Positions 8,705-17,854 of a stretch of 64,000 bases of DNA are shown piece by piece. The DNA is from an uncultured Prevotellaceae bacterium. GTDB taxonomy: Bacteria > Bacteroidota > Bacteroidia > Bacteroidales > Bacteroidaceae. The DNA lies in contig CACXPX010000004.1 in assembly GCA_902769705.1 (NCBI GenBank), forward strand, positions 62,001 to 126,000. Reading direction: 5' to 3'. Position 1 is the stretch's first letter; the number at the start of each line of letters is the position of its first letter. The notes below the pieces were generated by a model. It had not been told where the DNA came from, made no database searches, and was given only the letters and a program-made list of their open reading frames with translations. Position numbers and translations under genes: made by a program.

Positions 8705-11476
8705 ATGATCAGAACGAAAAACTACATATTGCTCCTGGCAGCCGTCATGCTGATGCTGATTGCTCCTGCTCCCGCCCACGCCCAGCAATGGCCGGCACTG
8801 AAGTCCGAAGCCAAGCCCGGTGCACGATGGTGGTGGCTGGGATCGGCTGTGGACAAGGAGAACCTGGAATGGAACATCGGCCAGTATGCCCAGCACGGAA
8901 TCGGCGCCTTGGAAATCACCCCCATCTATGGCGTTCTGGGCAACGACTCGCAGAACATCCCCTATCTGTCCGACCGTTGGATGGAGATGCTCCGCTACAC
9001 GCAAGAGCAGTGCCGCGCCAACGGCATTGAGCTCGACATGGCCACGGGCACAGGATGGCCGTTTGGAGGCCCTTGGGTGCCGTTGGAGGAGAGTGCGTGC
9101 AAGGTGGTGTTCGTGGACACAAGTTTCGTAGGCAAGAAGATTGCCGACCTGCCACTGATGGTGCCCGAGAAAGACAGGAAATATTCGCGCCTGCAGAAGG
9201 TGATGATTTACGGAGTAGACGGGCCAGGCAAGGAGCCGCCCGCTCCTGCCGACGTGACTGATTTGGTGGTCGACGGCAAGCTGACATGGACAGCGCCGAA
9301 GGGTCACGAGAAAGACACGTGGCGCGTGATTGCCGTCTACGTGCGATACGGCGTAATGAAGGTGAAACGTGCTGCGCCTGGCGGTGAGGGATTGGTGGTG
9401 GACCATTTCGACAAGAAAGCCGTTGCCAACTACCTGAAACACATCGAAGAGGCCTTCGAGCGCACAGGAACGCCCTACCCTCACACGTTCTTCAACGACT
9501 CGTATGAGGTGGCCGATGCCACATGGACGCCGAACTTTTTTGAGGAGTTTGAGAGACGTCGCGGCTATAAGCTGGAAGACCATCTGTTGGAACTTCTCAA
9601 TGGTATGGCTATATATAAATCAACGATGAAGGAACTGGCAGAAAGAAAGAAGAACAACCCTGCCGATTTGTCCCACTTCGTTATTGGCATAGGTAACAAA
9701 GAACTCGCCGACTACCGTGAAACCTTGGGCGACCTGCTTTTGGAGAACTTCACCGAGCAGTGGACGGCTTGGGCACACAAGCACGGAGCCATCACCCGCA
9801 ACCAGGCTCACGGATCACCCGCCAACCTCATCGACTGCTATGCCGCCGTAGACATTCCCGAGATTGAGGGCTTCGGACTATCCGAGCTCGGCATCAAGGG
9901 GCTGCGCACCGACCCGGGCAAGACACGCAAGAACGACTCCGACTTCTCGATGCTGAAGTATGCACCCTCGGCCGCCCACGTCACAGGAAAGCCCCTCACC
10001 TCGAGCGAGACGTTCACCTGGCTCACCGAGCATTTCCGTACCAGCCTCTCGCAACTGAAGCCCGACATCGACCTGATGTTCTGCGCCGGCGTCAACCGAA
10101 TGTTCTTCCACGGCACCTGCTATTCGCCCAAAGACGACCCGTGGCCGGGATGGAAATTCTATGCCTCGATCGACATGAGTCCCACGAACAGCATCTGGCG
10201 CGACGCCCCCTACTTCATGCAATACGTGGAACATTGCCAAAGCTTCCTGCAATGGGGCGAGCCCGACAACGACTTCCTGGTCTACGTGCCCGTGCGCGAC
10301 GCTTGGCAGAAACCGACGGGCAAGCTGCTCATGCAGTTCTCCATTCACGACATGGGCAGGCTGATGCCCGAGTTCCGACAGACCATCCTCGAGATTGACA
10401 AGGCGGGATTCGATTGCGACTACATCAGCGAGCGCCTGCTGCTCTCGACAACCTTCAAAGACGGAACTCTACAAACGGCTGCCGGGACACGATACAAAGG
10501 CCTCATCATCCCCAGCCGCGACAATGTCATGACCGACCGCCTTCGTGAGCATATAGAGGCGTTGAGGGCGCAAGGAGCCAACATCATCGTGGGCACCAAC
10601 GCCCATGAACTCTCCCGAGCCGCCAAAGCCGAGGAAATGCGTTCGCACTACGGGCTGAAGACCATCAGGAGGAAGAACGCACACGGCCACCACTATTTCA
10701 TCGCCAACCTCTCGCCCAACAATGTGGATGCACGCATTCCGCTGGCCGTAGACTTCAAGGGTGCCACATGGTTCAATCCGCTGACTGGAGACATCTCGAT
10801 GGCCGACTTCAACGACGAGGGCATAGGCATCACTTTGCGGAGCGGCGAGTCGATGATATTGCAGACGTATGACGAGCCTTGGCGTTGCTCGAATTTGCAG
10901 ACGAGTGCATCATCGATAAACTTCACGCTAAAACACGCAATGACGCCGCACGTTGCAAACAAGCCCAAGCCCGACACCATTCGCATCGAAGGTCCGTGGA
11001 CGCTCTCGTTTGTCGAGGAAGCCCCTCGTGTGGAAAAGACCTATCGGCTGAACACCCTGCAAACATGGGAGACGCTCGACGAGCAGACGAAGGTGACGAT
11101 GGGAACGGGTGTCTATACCGCGAAATTCAAGATGTCGAAGAAGGATGAACCGAAGGGAGCATGGAAGATTGACCTCGGCGATGTGCGCGAGAGTGCCCGC
11201 GTGTATATCAACGGGCTGTTCATCGGATGTGCGTGGAGCGCCCCGTTCATCCTCGACACGAAGCAGACGTTGAAGGCTGGAGTGAACGAGATACGCATAG
11301 AGGTGACTAACCTGCCCGCCAACCGTATTGCCGACCTCGACCGACAAGGCGTGAAATGGCGCAAGATGGAGGAAATCAACGTGGTGGACATCAACTACAA
11401 AAAGACTACCTACGACGACTGGGAACCCATGCCATCGGGTCTCAATAGTGCGGTGAGGCTCTTTAGGGAGTACTAA
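8705..11476 (+). CDS. Secreted GH106-like glycosyl hydrolase (probable alpha-L-rhamnosidase)
   Basis: A 923-residue exported enzyme. A signal peptide (about 1-27) ends at AHAQQ. The ARWWWLGSAVDKENLEWNIG segment and the following ATGTGWPFGGPW are typical of the GH106 group, which removes terminal alpha-L-rhamnose from plant polysaccharides such as rhamnogalacturonan. A large catalytic barrel (about 40-700) is followed by a galactose-binding-like beta sandwich near the C-terminus (VYTAKFKM through VEVTNLP-like strands, ending IADLDRQGVKW). No SusC/SusD pair is nearby, so it is not part of a complete polysaccharide utilisation locus here. A rhamnose mutarotase gene lies at 34.9 kb. The mRNA leader would carry ten 22-nt repeats. 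Exact substrate is inferred from family only. Confidence 0.83.
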   Translation: MIRTKNYILLLAAVMLMLIAPAPAHAQQWPALKSEAKPGARWWWLGSAVDKENLEWNIGQYAQHGIGALEITPIYGVLGNDSQNIPYLSDRWMEMLRYTQEQCRANGIELDMATGTGWPFGGPWVPLEESACKVVFVDTSFVGKKIADLPLMVPEKDRKYSRLQKVMIYGVDGPGKEPPAPADVTDLVVDGKLTWTAPKGHEKDTWRVIAVYVRYGVMKVKRAAPGGEGLVVDHFDKKAVANYLKHIEEAFERTGTPYPHTFFNDSYEVADATWTPNFFEEFERRRGYKLEDHLLELLNGMAIYKSTMKELAERKKNNPADLSHFVIGIGNKELADYRETLGDLLLENFTEQWTAWAHKHGAITRNQAHGSPANLIDCYAAVDIPEIEGFGLSELGIKGLRTDPGKTRKNDSDFSMLKYAPSAAHVTGKPLTSSETFTWLTEHFRTSLSQLKPDIDLMFCAGVNRMFFHGTCYSPKDDPWPGWKFYASIDMSPTNSIWRDAPYFMQYVEHCQSFLQWGEPDNDFLVYVPVRDAWQKPTGKLLMQFSIHDMGRLMPEFRQTILEIDKAGFDCDYISERLLLSTTFKDGTLQTAAGTRYKGLIIPSRDNVMTDRLREHIEALRAQGANIIVGTNAHELSRAAKAEEMRSHYGLKTIRRKNAHGHHYFIANLSPNNVDARIPLAVDFKGATWFNPLTGDISMADFNDEGIGITLRSGESMILQTYDEPWRCSNLQTSASSINFTLKHAMTPHVANKPKPDTIRIEGPWTLSFVEEAPRVEKTYRLNTLQTWETLDEQTKVTMGTGVYTAKFKMSKKDEPKGAWKIDLGDVRESARVYINGLFIGCAWSAPFILDTKQTLKAGVNEIRIEVTNLPANRIADLDRQGVKWRKMEEINVVDINYKKTTYDDWEPMPSGLNSAVRLFREY

Positions 11477-11485
11477 ATGCCAATT

Positions 11486-11557
11486 ACTCCAAAGGCTTTA
11501 AAGGGCTTAAAGAGGAGTAAAAGGCATAAAGGGACGTAAACTTCAACTTAAGTTGAT
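11486..11557 (+). repeat. Diverged copy of the 35.4/63.1 kb dispersed repeat
   Basis: Contains TTTAAAGGGCTTAAAG, then GGAGTAAAAGG, AAAGGGACGT and the terminal palindrome CTTCAACTTAAGTTGA, in the same order as the copies at 35.3-35.46 kb and 63.05-63.16 kb, with substitutions and deletions. It lies just after the GH106-like stop codon. Confidence 0.65.
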
Positions 11558-11559
11558 TC

Positions 11560-11778
11560 AATTGTCAAATTGTAAAATCGTCAAATAGTAAATTCTTTTA
11601 GTCGGCTGACGCCTTTCTTAAGACTCGCTTTGCTCATATAAGCATCAAAGCCGATCGGTAAAATCGTCAAATAGTAAATAGTAAAATCGTCAAATTGTCC
11701 AATTGTTAATTGTCAATTGTTAATTGTCAATTGTCACTTGTCAATTGTCAATTGTCACTTGTCACTTGTCACTTGCCA
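11560..11778 (+). repeat. Heptamer arrays around a shared core
   Basis: A left run of four GTCAAAT-like units (11562-11593) is followed by a core (AATTCTTTTAGTCGGCTG ... GCCGATCGGTAAA, 11590-11661) and a long direct array of GTCAAAT, GTCAATT and GTCACTT heptamers to 11778. The last heptamers encode the end and stop codon of panE on the minus strand. A related core flanked by GTCAATT units is at 38.36-38.43 kb. Confidence 0.75.
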
Positions 11779-12670
11779 AGAATCTGAGCTCCGCCTCCAG
11801 CATTGCCAACTTTGGCATAGGGAATCCGGCTCGTGCAGCCTCCTCAATGGGGCGCGTGTAGAGATAATAGATTTCCATAGGCCGATGATAGTCGAAGTCG
11901 AGTTTCATGCTGGGCGAATAGGGCGTCATCTCGTCCGTCATCTTCATCATCAGGTCGGCAAAAGAAGCGTCAAGATTCTTCACGCCCATGTGTTGGGCAG
12001 CCCCAATCACTTCCATCATCTGGTCGTAGATGAGTTGGCGCGTGGAGGGGTTCTTCAAGAGCAGGTCGGTGCGCGTGTTCAAGGCAACTGTCATTCCGTT
12101 GAAAGGCATGTTCCAGACGGCTTTCTTCCAACGCGCCTCCATGTATTCCACCTCGTGCGTCTCGATGCCCGCCTCTTGGAAATCGGCCAACAAACGGCTC
12201 ATCATCTCCTTGTCCTTGCATGAATAGTTGGCCAGGTTGATGCTTCCATAGCACTGATGGCTGATGCGGCCAGGCTCAGTCTTAGCCGAGCAGATGAATG
12301 CCAAGCCAGCCACCAAAGAGACATTGGGGAAGGTCTTCTGAACATCAGGCTCCACGCCGATTCCGTTCTGAATCATCACCACAACGGTCTGCTCATGTAG
12401 CAATGGAGGGAGCAGGTCGGCTAGCAGATGATTGTTCACCGACTTCAACCCCACCAAGACGACGTCGCAAGCCGGCATTTCGCTGGTGGAGCGATGAGCA
12501 AACACATTGTCGAGATGAAACGAGCCGTCGCATGAGTCGATTTGCAACCCATGTTGGCAAACATATTCGTAATCGCGATGAAGAAGGAAATGCACTTCGT
12601 TTCCCGCATGTGCCAATTTTCCACCATAATAGCCGCCGATGGCGCCTGTTCCTATAATAGCATATTTCAT
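11762..12670 (-). CDS. panE: 2-dehydropantoate 2-reductase (ketopantoate reductase)
   Basis: PanE/ApbA reduces ketopantoate to pantoate with NADPH on the way to pantothenate and CoA. The 302-residue protein begins MKYAIIGTGAIGGYYGGKLA with the GxGxxG nucleotide motif. VLVGLKSVNNH, VVMIQNGIG and the conserved KKAVWNMPFNGMT (catalytic Lys followed by Asn) are present. The last residues (LASDK) and the stop codon are encoded by GTCACTT heptamers of the adjoining repeat. A -7 box TAACTTTG on the minus strand (12709-12702) lies 32 nt upstream of the start. Confidence 0.92.
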   Translation of the reverse strand: MKYAIIGTGAIGGYYGGKLAHAGNEVHFLLHRDYEYVCQHGLQIDSCDGSFHLDNVFAHRSTSEMPACDVVLVGLKSVNNHLLADLLPPLLHEQTVVVMIQNGIGVEPDVQKTFPNVSLVAGLAFICSAKTEPGRISHQCYGSINLANYSCKDKEMMSRLLADFQEAGIETHEVEYMEARWKKAVWNMPFNGMTVALNTRTDLLLKNPSTRQLIYDQMMEVIGAAQHMGVKNLDASFADLMMKMTDEMTPYSPSMKLDFDYHRPMEIYYLYTRPIEEAARAGFPMPKLAMLEAELRFLASDK

Positions 12671-12729
12671 TTTCTGCTCTATACAATTGGTTTTCGGGGT
12701 GCAAAGTTACACATTCTTTTTCTTATTTC

Positions 12730-12760
12730 TTTGTTCTGCCCTCGTTTTTTCGTAACTTTG
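12730..12760 (+). promoter_or_regulatory. Promoter of the SpoU methyltransferase
   Basis: TTTG at 12730-12733, 19 nt, TAACTTTG at 12753-12760, with the ATG at 12782. It is back to back with the panE -7 box at 12702-12709 on the other strand. Confidence 0.72.
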
Positions 12761-12781
12761 CAAACAAAAAGCAAACGACAC

Positions 12782-13576
12782 ATGCCCATCATTGAAATCA
12801 ATTCGTTGGAACACCCAGGCGTTGAGGTGTTCAGCACACTCACCGAAGCCCAACTACGCAACCGTGTGGAACCTGACAAGGGAATCTTCATTGCAGAAAG
12901 CCCAAAGGTCATCAACGTGGCGCTCAACATGGGATGGGAGCCGCTCGCCTTGCTGTGCGAACGCAAGCATATTGAGGGCGATGCCAAGAGCATCATCCAG
13001 CGGTGTGGAGACATTCCCGTCTATACTGGCAATCGAGACCTCCTGGCCACGCTCACGGGCTATACCCTCACGAGAGGAGTGCTTTGTGCTATGCGCCGAC
13101 CACATGAGAAAGCAGTGGAAGAGGTTTGCTGCGATGCCCGACGGGTGGTAGTCATAGATGGTGTGGTAGACACCACCAACATCGGCGCCATCTTCCGCTC
13201 GGCAGCTGCTCTTGGAATTGATGCCGTCTTGCTCACTCGCTCGTCGTGCGACCCTTTGAACCGCCGGGCCGTCAGAGTTTCAATGGGTTCGGTGTTTCTT
13301 GTTCCTTGGACGTGGTTGGACGGTAGCATCAGCTCTCTCCACCGATTAGGCTTCAAGACCGCAGCTATGGCTCTGACCGACCAATCAGTGTCTATTGACC
13401 ACCCCGCTCTAAAGGCTGAGCCAAGACTTGCCATCATCATGGGAACTGAGGGGGACGGTCTGCCACACGAGACAATTGCCGAAGCCGACTATGTGGTGCG
13501 CATTCCGATGTCTCACGATGTGGATTCGCTCAATGTGGCGGCCGCGGCGGCAGTTGCCTTCTGGGAATTGCGTTAA
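12782..13576 (+). CDS. TrmH/SpoU-family RNA 2'-O-ribose methyltransferase
   Basis: A 264-residue SPOUT enzyme that methylates a ribose 2'-OH in rRNA or tRNA using S-adenosylmethionine. The N-terminal part (about 1-105) is a substrate-binding domain with the IFIAESPKVINVAL stretch. The three SpoU motifs are VVIDGVVDTTNIGAIFRSAA (motif 1), AIIMGTEGDGLP (motif 2) and IPMSHDVDSLNVAAAAAV (motif 3), which form the knotted cofactor site. The RNA target cannot be told from sequence. The start at 12782 is chosen because it lies 21 nt after a full consensus promoter; longer in-frame extensions cross that promoter. Confidence 0.9.
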   Translation: MPIIEINSLEHPGVEVFSTLTEAQLRNRVEPDKGIFIAESPKVINVALNMGWEPLALLCERKHIEGDAKSIIQRCGDIPVYTGNRDLLATLTGYTLTRGVLCAMRRPHEKAVEEVCCDARRVVVIDGVVDTTNIGAIFRSAAALGIDAVLLTRSSCDPLNRRAVRVSMGSVFLVPWTWLDGSISSLHRLGFKTAAMALTDQSVSIDHPALKAEPRLAIIMGTEGDGLPHETIAEADYVVRIPMSHDVDSLNVAAAAAVAFWELR

Positions 13577-13593
13577 TGTTCGCAAAACCCTCG

Positions 13594-13621
13594 TTTGTTC
13601 ACGAATTATTCCGTAATTTTG
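13594..13621 (+). promoter_or_regulatory. Probable promoter of the class A PBP gene
   Basis: TTTG at 13594-13597 and TAATTTTG at 13614-13621, with a spacer of 16 nt, shorter than the 19-20 nt of the other promoters in the window. ATG at 13644. Confidence 0.5.
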
Positions 13622-13643
13622 CACTCGAAACAAAAACAAGTAT

Positions 13644-16106
13644 ATGTTCAAGAAACTCATCAACAAATGCTCCAAGCCCTTCGTGGGTTTCTGGCATTGG
13701 TACAAAAGTCTCTATAAAGGTCGCGCATGGTATGTGAAATTACTGTCAGCCATCGTCTCGCTACTCGTGCTCTTCATCGTGTGGTTGGGAATGGTGGACA
13801 TCAATTTCCTTTGGCTCTTTGGCAAGTCGCCCGGCTATATGTCGGGCTTGGAACCACAAATCAGCCAAGCTTCCGAAATCTATAGCGCTGACAACAAACT
13901 CATTGGCAAGTTCTTCAACGAGAATCGCACACCCGTGAAATACGATGAGGTGAACCCTTCGTTTTGGGATGCATTGATAGACACCGAAGACGAGCGCTAT
14001 TATGACCGTCCGCGAGGATATGCTATCGACTTCGTGGGAATGCTGGCTGCCGCCAAAGACGCCGTTCTTCATCACGACGCTCGTGGTGCATCTACCATCA
14101 CCCAGCAGTTGGCGAAGAACATGTACAAGATGCGTTCGAACAATTCAACTGGTCTTTTGGGCAACATTCCTGGTTTGAAGATGCTCATCGTAAAGACGAA
14201 AGAGTGGATTATCGCCACGAAGTTGGAAACCATCTACGACAAAAAGGAAATCCTGACGATGTATGCCAACACCGTGGACTTCGGCTCAAACGCCTTTGGA
14301 ATCAAGACCGCTTGCAAGACCTATTTCAACACCACTCCAAAAGAATTACCTACGGAGCAGGCCGCCGTGTTGGTTGGAATGCTCAAGGCAACCACTACCT
14401 ATAACCCCATTTCGCACTATGACAACAGCTTGAAACGTAGGAATGTGGTGTTGACGAACATGGTGAAGAAAGCCCACTTGTCCCAAGCCGAATACGACTC
14501 CATCTCCGCATTGCCCATCAAACTTGAATTCAGCGTTGAGACCAACTACGACGGGCAAGCTCAATACTTCCGTGAGGCGATATCAGAATACCTGAGCGAT
14601 TGGTGTGAGGAGAACGGATACGACCTTTACAATAGCGGATTGAAGATCTACACCACCCTCGACACTCGAATGCAAAAATATGCGGAAGAAGCCGCCATAA
14701 AGCAGATGCGTCAGGTGCAACGCAACTTCGACAGCCATTGGGGCAAAAACCAGCCTTGGGTGGACGAGCGCGGAAAGGTGATTCCCGACTTCATCGACGG
14801 CATTGTGGAAAGGTTGCCCGTCTACAAGCATCTGCAAGAGAAATTCCCCAACGAGCCCGACTCGATTCTCTATTATCTGAACAAACCCCACATGGTGACA
14901 CTCTTCGATTACGAGAATGGAACTATCGAGCGCGAAATGTCTACGATGGACAGTATCCGATACATGGTGAGATTCATGCACTGCTCGTTCGTTGCTATGG
15001 AACCACAAACGGGTCATGTGAAAGCTTGGGTGGGCGACATCGACTTCAATTCGTGGAAATACGACAAGGTAACCGCTATGCGCCAACCTGGTTCCACCTT
15101 CAAACTCTTTGTCTATACCGAGGCTATGAACCAAGGTCTCACACCATGCGACAAGCGGCGCGATGAATTCATTTCCATGGACGTTTGGGACAAGCAAAAA
15201 GGCAAGGAAGTGAAATGGACTCCTGGCAACGCCAACGGCTATTTCACGGGCGACTCCATGCCTTTGAGAGCGGCTTTTGCCAAGAGCATCAACTCGGTTG
15301 CCGTACGTCTGGGTCAGGAGATGGGAATCAAGCGCATCATCGAGACCGCCCATAAGATGGGAATTGAGAGTCAGCTTGACGATGCTCCCGCCTTAGCACT
15401 TGGAGCGAGCGACGTGAACCTTTTGGAGATGGTGAACGCCTATTGTACGGTTGCCGACGACGGACGCCACCACAAGCCCGTGCTCGTGACCTCTATCGTC
15501 GACAAAAACGGCAAAGAGGTGTACATTGGGCCTTCCAATTTCGAACAGGCCATTCCCTACAAGAGTGCTTACCTGATGCAAGAGATGCTCAAGGGTGGTC
15601 TCACCCTGCCTGGCGGAACCTCGCAAAGCCTTTGGGGATATGTGGGAAATGCCAATGATTGCGAATGGGGAGGAAAGACAGGAACCAGTAACAACCATTC
15701 AGATGCGTGGTTTATGGGAGTAAGTCCGAAGCTTGTTGTAGGTGCTTGGGTAGGTGGAGAATACAGGTGTATTCACTTCCGCACGGGTGCTTTAGGACAA
15801 GGCAGCCGAACGGCATTGCCCATCTGTGGTTATTTCCTCGAAGCATTGCTCAAAGACCCCGCTTTCAAGCACTATCATGCCCGTTTTGCAAAGCCGAAAG
15901 ATGCCGATATTACTCCCGACATGTACGATTGCAACAACTACTATAACTATCTGCCCAACGACACGCTCATGAACGATAGCTTGTTTGACGAAGAGGAAAT
16001 CATGCTCGACGAGAACGGCAATCCCATTGAAGTGCCCATCGAACCCGAAAACGACGATGAGGCATTGCCTGGCAATGAGCAAACAATCAACTTTGATGAC
16101 ATCTAA
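13644..16106 (+). CDS. Class A penicillin-binding protein (PBP1a type)
   Basis: A bifunctional peptidoglycan synthase of 820 residues anchored in the inner membrane. A single membrane segment (about 32-55) is followed by a GT51 glycosyltransferase domain with the TEDERYYDRPRG motif (catalytic E115) and GASTITQQLAKN. The transpeptidase domain has the active serine S484 in GSTFK, the SINSVA (SxN) motif and KTGTSN (K678). The acidic tail (EPENDDEALPGNEQ) is typical of Bacteroidota members. The last 11 bp overlap the start of the helicase gene, so the two are translationally linked. Confidence 0.95.
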   Translation: MFKKLINKCSKPFVGFWHWYKSLYKGRAWYVKLLSAIVSLLVLFIVWLGMVDINFLWLFGKSPGYMSGLEPQISQASEIYSADNKLIGKFFNENRTPVKYDEVNPSFWDALIDTEDERYYDRPRGYAIDFVGMLAAAKDAVLHHDARGASTITQQLAKNMYKMRSNNSTGLLGNIPGLKMLIVKTKEWIIATKLETIYDKKEILTMYANTVDFGSNAFGIKTACKTYFNTTPKELPTEQAAVLVGMLKATTTYNPISHYDNSLKRRNVVLTNMVKKAHLSQAEYDSISALPIKLEFSVETNYDGQAQYFREAISEYLSDWCEENGYDLYNSGLKIYTTLDTRMQKYAEEAAIKQMRQVQRNFDSHWGKNQPWVDERGKVIPDFIDGIVERLPVYKHLQEKFPNEPDSILYYLNKPHMVTLFDYENGTIEREMSTMDSIRYMVRFMHCSFVAMEPQTGHVKAWVGDIDFNSWKYDKVTAMRQPGSTFKLFVYTEAMNQGLTPCDKRRDEFISMDVWDKQKGKEVKWTPGNANGYFTGDSMPLRAAFAKSINSVAVRLGQEMGIKRIIETAHKMGIESQLDDAPALALGASDVNLLEMVNAYCTVADDGRHHKPVLVTSIVDKNGKEVYIGPSNFEQAIPYKSAYLMQEMLKGGLTLPGGTSQSLWGYVGNANDCEWGGKTGTSNNHSDAWFMGVSPKLVVGAWVGGEYRCIHFRTGALGQGSRTALPICGYFLEALLKDPAFKHYHARFAKPKDADITPDMYDCNNYYNYLPNDTLMNDSLFDEEEIMLDENGNPIEVPIEPENDDEALPGNEQTINFDDI

Positions 16107-17838
16107 GGAACAAGAGCATATCGACCGCGACAACAAGGAATTGCAGAACGCGCTCCAAATCATTCAATTCACCCGCCAATCACTTTTCCTGACCGGCAAG
16201 GCGGGGACGGGCAAATCCACATTCCTTAGACACATCGCGGCAACAACAAAGAAGAAACATGTGGTGCTGGCACCGACGGGCATTGCCGCCATCAATGCTG
16301 GTGGCTCCACTTTGCATAGTTTCTTCAAGCTTCCTTTTCACCCTCTCTTGCCCAATGACAGCCGATACAATGTGCGTAACATCAGGGAATCGCTGAAGTA
16401 CAACGGAGAGAAACGCAAACTTCTTCGCGAACTCGAGCTCATCATCATCGACGAGATTTCGATGGTGAGAGCCGACATCATCGACTTCATCGACCGCGTG
16501 TTGCGAATTTATTGTCGTAATATGCGCGAACCTTTTGGAGGCAAGCAATTGCTTCTTGTGGGTGACATCTATCAGTTGGAACCCGTCATTCGCGAAGAGG
16601 ATAGGCAATTGTTGCTCCCGTTCTACAAATCAAACTTCTTTTTCGATGCTCGCGTCTTCCGCGAAATGCAACTTGTCAGCATCGAACTCACAAAAGTATA
16701 TCGCCAATCCGACCCTCTATTCATCAACATTCTCGACCACATTCGAACCTCACAAGTGGGCAATGCCGACTTGGCTCTACTCAATAAGCGCATCGGAGCC
16801 GAGCTAAACCACGACGACTCGAAGCTCTCCATCACGCTATCTACAAGGCGCGATACGGTGGACTTCATCAACGAACAACATCTGAAACAACTTCCTGGAG
16901 AACCCACCATCTTCAATGGTATTATCCGAGGCGAGTTCCCCGAGAGCAGTCTTCCCACTCCAATGGAACTGGAACTGAAGACCGGAGCCCAAATCTTGTT
17001 CATCAAGAACGACAAAGAAAAGCGATGGGTAAACGGCACGCTCGGAACAATCATCGGATTTGGCGATGAGGAAGACGGCATCATCTACGTGCGAACCGAG
17101 GATGGAAATGATGTGGACGTTGAACGCGAGATATGGAGCAACATGCGATATAAGTTCAACGAAACGGAACAAAAAATCGAAGAGGAGGAAATAGGCAACT
17201 ACGAGCAATTCCCCTTGCGATTGGCATGGGCCATCACCGTACACAAGAGCCAAGGCTTGACATTCAAGCAGGTGAACATCGACTTCACCGGCGGCGTGTT
17301 TGCTGGCGGCCAAACCTATGTGGCTCTTTCACGATGCACCTCGCTCGAAGGTATCAGCTTGAAAGAACGCATACGCCGTGAGGATGTTTTCGTGAGAGCC
17401 GAAGTGCTGAATTTCGCTCGCCAATACAACGACAATCAAATCATTCAACGCGCTTTGCAACAAAGCAAGGCCGACAAAGAATACCATGATGCCATGAAGG
17501 CATTCGATGAGGGCGACATGCAGAGCGCATTAGACTATTTTTTCCTTGCCATTCATAGCCGATACGACATTGAGAAGCCTGCCGCCAAAAGGCTGATAAG
17601 GCGCAAATTGAACATCATCAACCAAAAGCAGGCAGAAATAGAGCGTTTGAACGAAGAACTGACTAAGAAGGAGGATTACCTGAAGGAATTGGCCATCGAA
17701 TACTTGGTCATGGGCAAAGAATGCGAAGCCGAGAAGATGAACGAGGCAGCCATCAGAAACTATGAGAAAGCTCTTCGATTGTGCCCTGAACTTCCCGAAG
17801 CCAAACGAAGATTAAAGAAACTGAAACCGAAAAAGTAA
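16096..17838 (+). CDS. PIF1-type superfamily 1 helicase
   Basis: A 580-residue DNA helicase. Walker A is LTGKAGTGKSTFL, followed by LAPTGIAAINAGGSTLHSFF (motif Ia), the Walker B segment LIIIDEISMVRADI, LLVGDIYQLEPV (motif III) and the UvrD-like C-terminal block AWAITVHKSQGLTFKQV ... YVALSRCTSLEGI. After residue about 460 the protein has a helical TPR-like tail (SALDYFFLAIHS; NYEKALRLCPELPEAKRRL), which is an added protein-interaction part. ATG 16096 overlaps the PBP stop. Helicases of this type unwind DNA or RNA-DNA hybrids; the specific role here is unknown. Confidence 0.9.
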   Translation: MTSKEQEHIDRDNKELQNALQIIQFTRQSLFLTGKAGTGKSTFLRHIAATTKKKHVVLAPTGIAAINAGGSTLHSFFKLPFHPLLPNDSRYNVRNIRESLKYNGEKRKLLRELELIIIDEISMVRADIIDFIDRVLRIYCRNMREPFGGKQLLLVGDIYQLEPVIREEDRQLLLPFYKSNFFFDARVFREMQLVSIELTKVYRQSDPLFINILDHIRTSQVGNADLALLNKRIGAELNHDDSKLSITLSTRRDTVDFINEQHLKQLPGEPTIFNGIIRGEFPESSLPTPMELELKTGAQILFIKNDKEKRWVNGTLGTIIGFGDEEDGIIYVRTEDGNDVDVEREIWSNMRYKFNETEQKIEEEEIGNYEQFPLRLAWAITVHKSQGLTFKQVNIDFTGGVFAGGQTYVALSRCTSLEGISLKERIRREDVFVRAEVLNFARQYNDNQIIQRALQQSKADKEYHDAMKAFDEGDMQSALDYFFLAIHSRYDIEKPAAKRLIRRKLNIINQKQAEIERLNEELTKKEDYLKELAIEYLVMGKECEAEKMNEAAIRNYEKALRLCPELPEAKRRLKKLKPKK

Positions 17839-17854
17839 TAACGCTCCTGACGTT

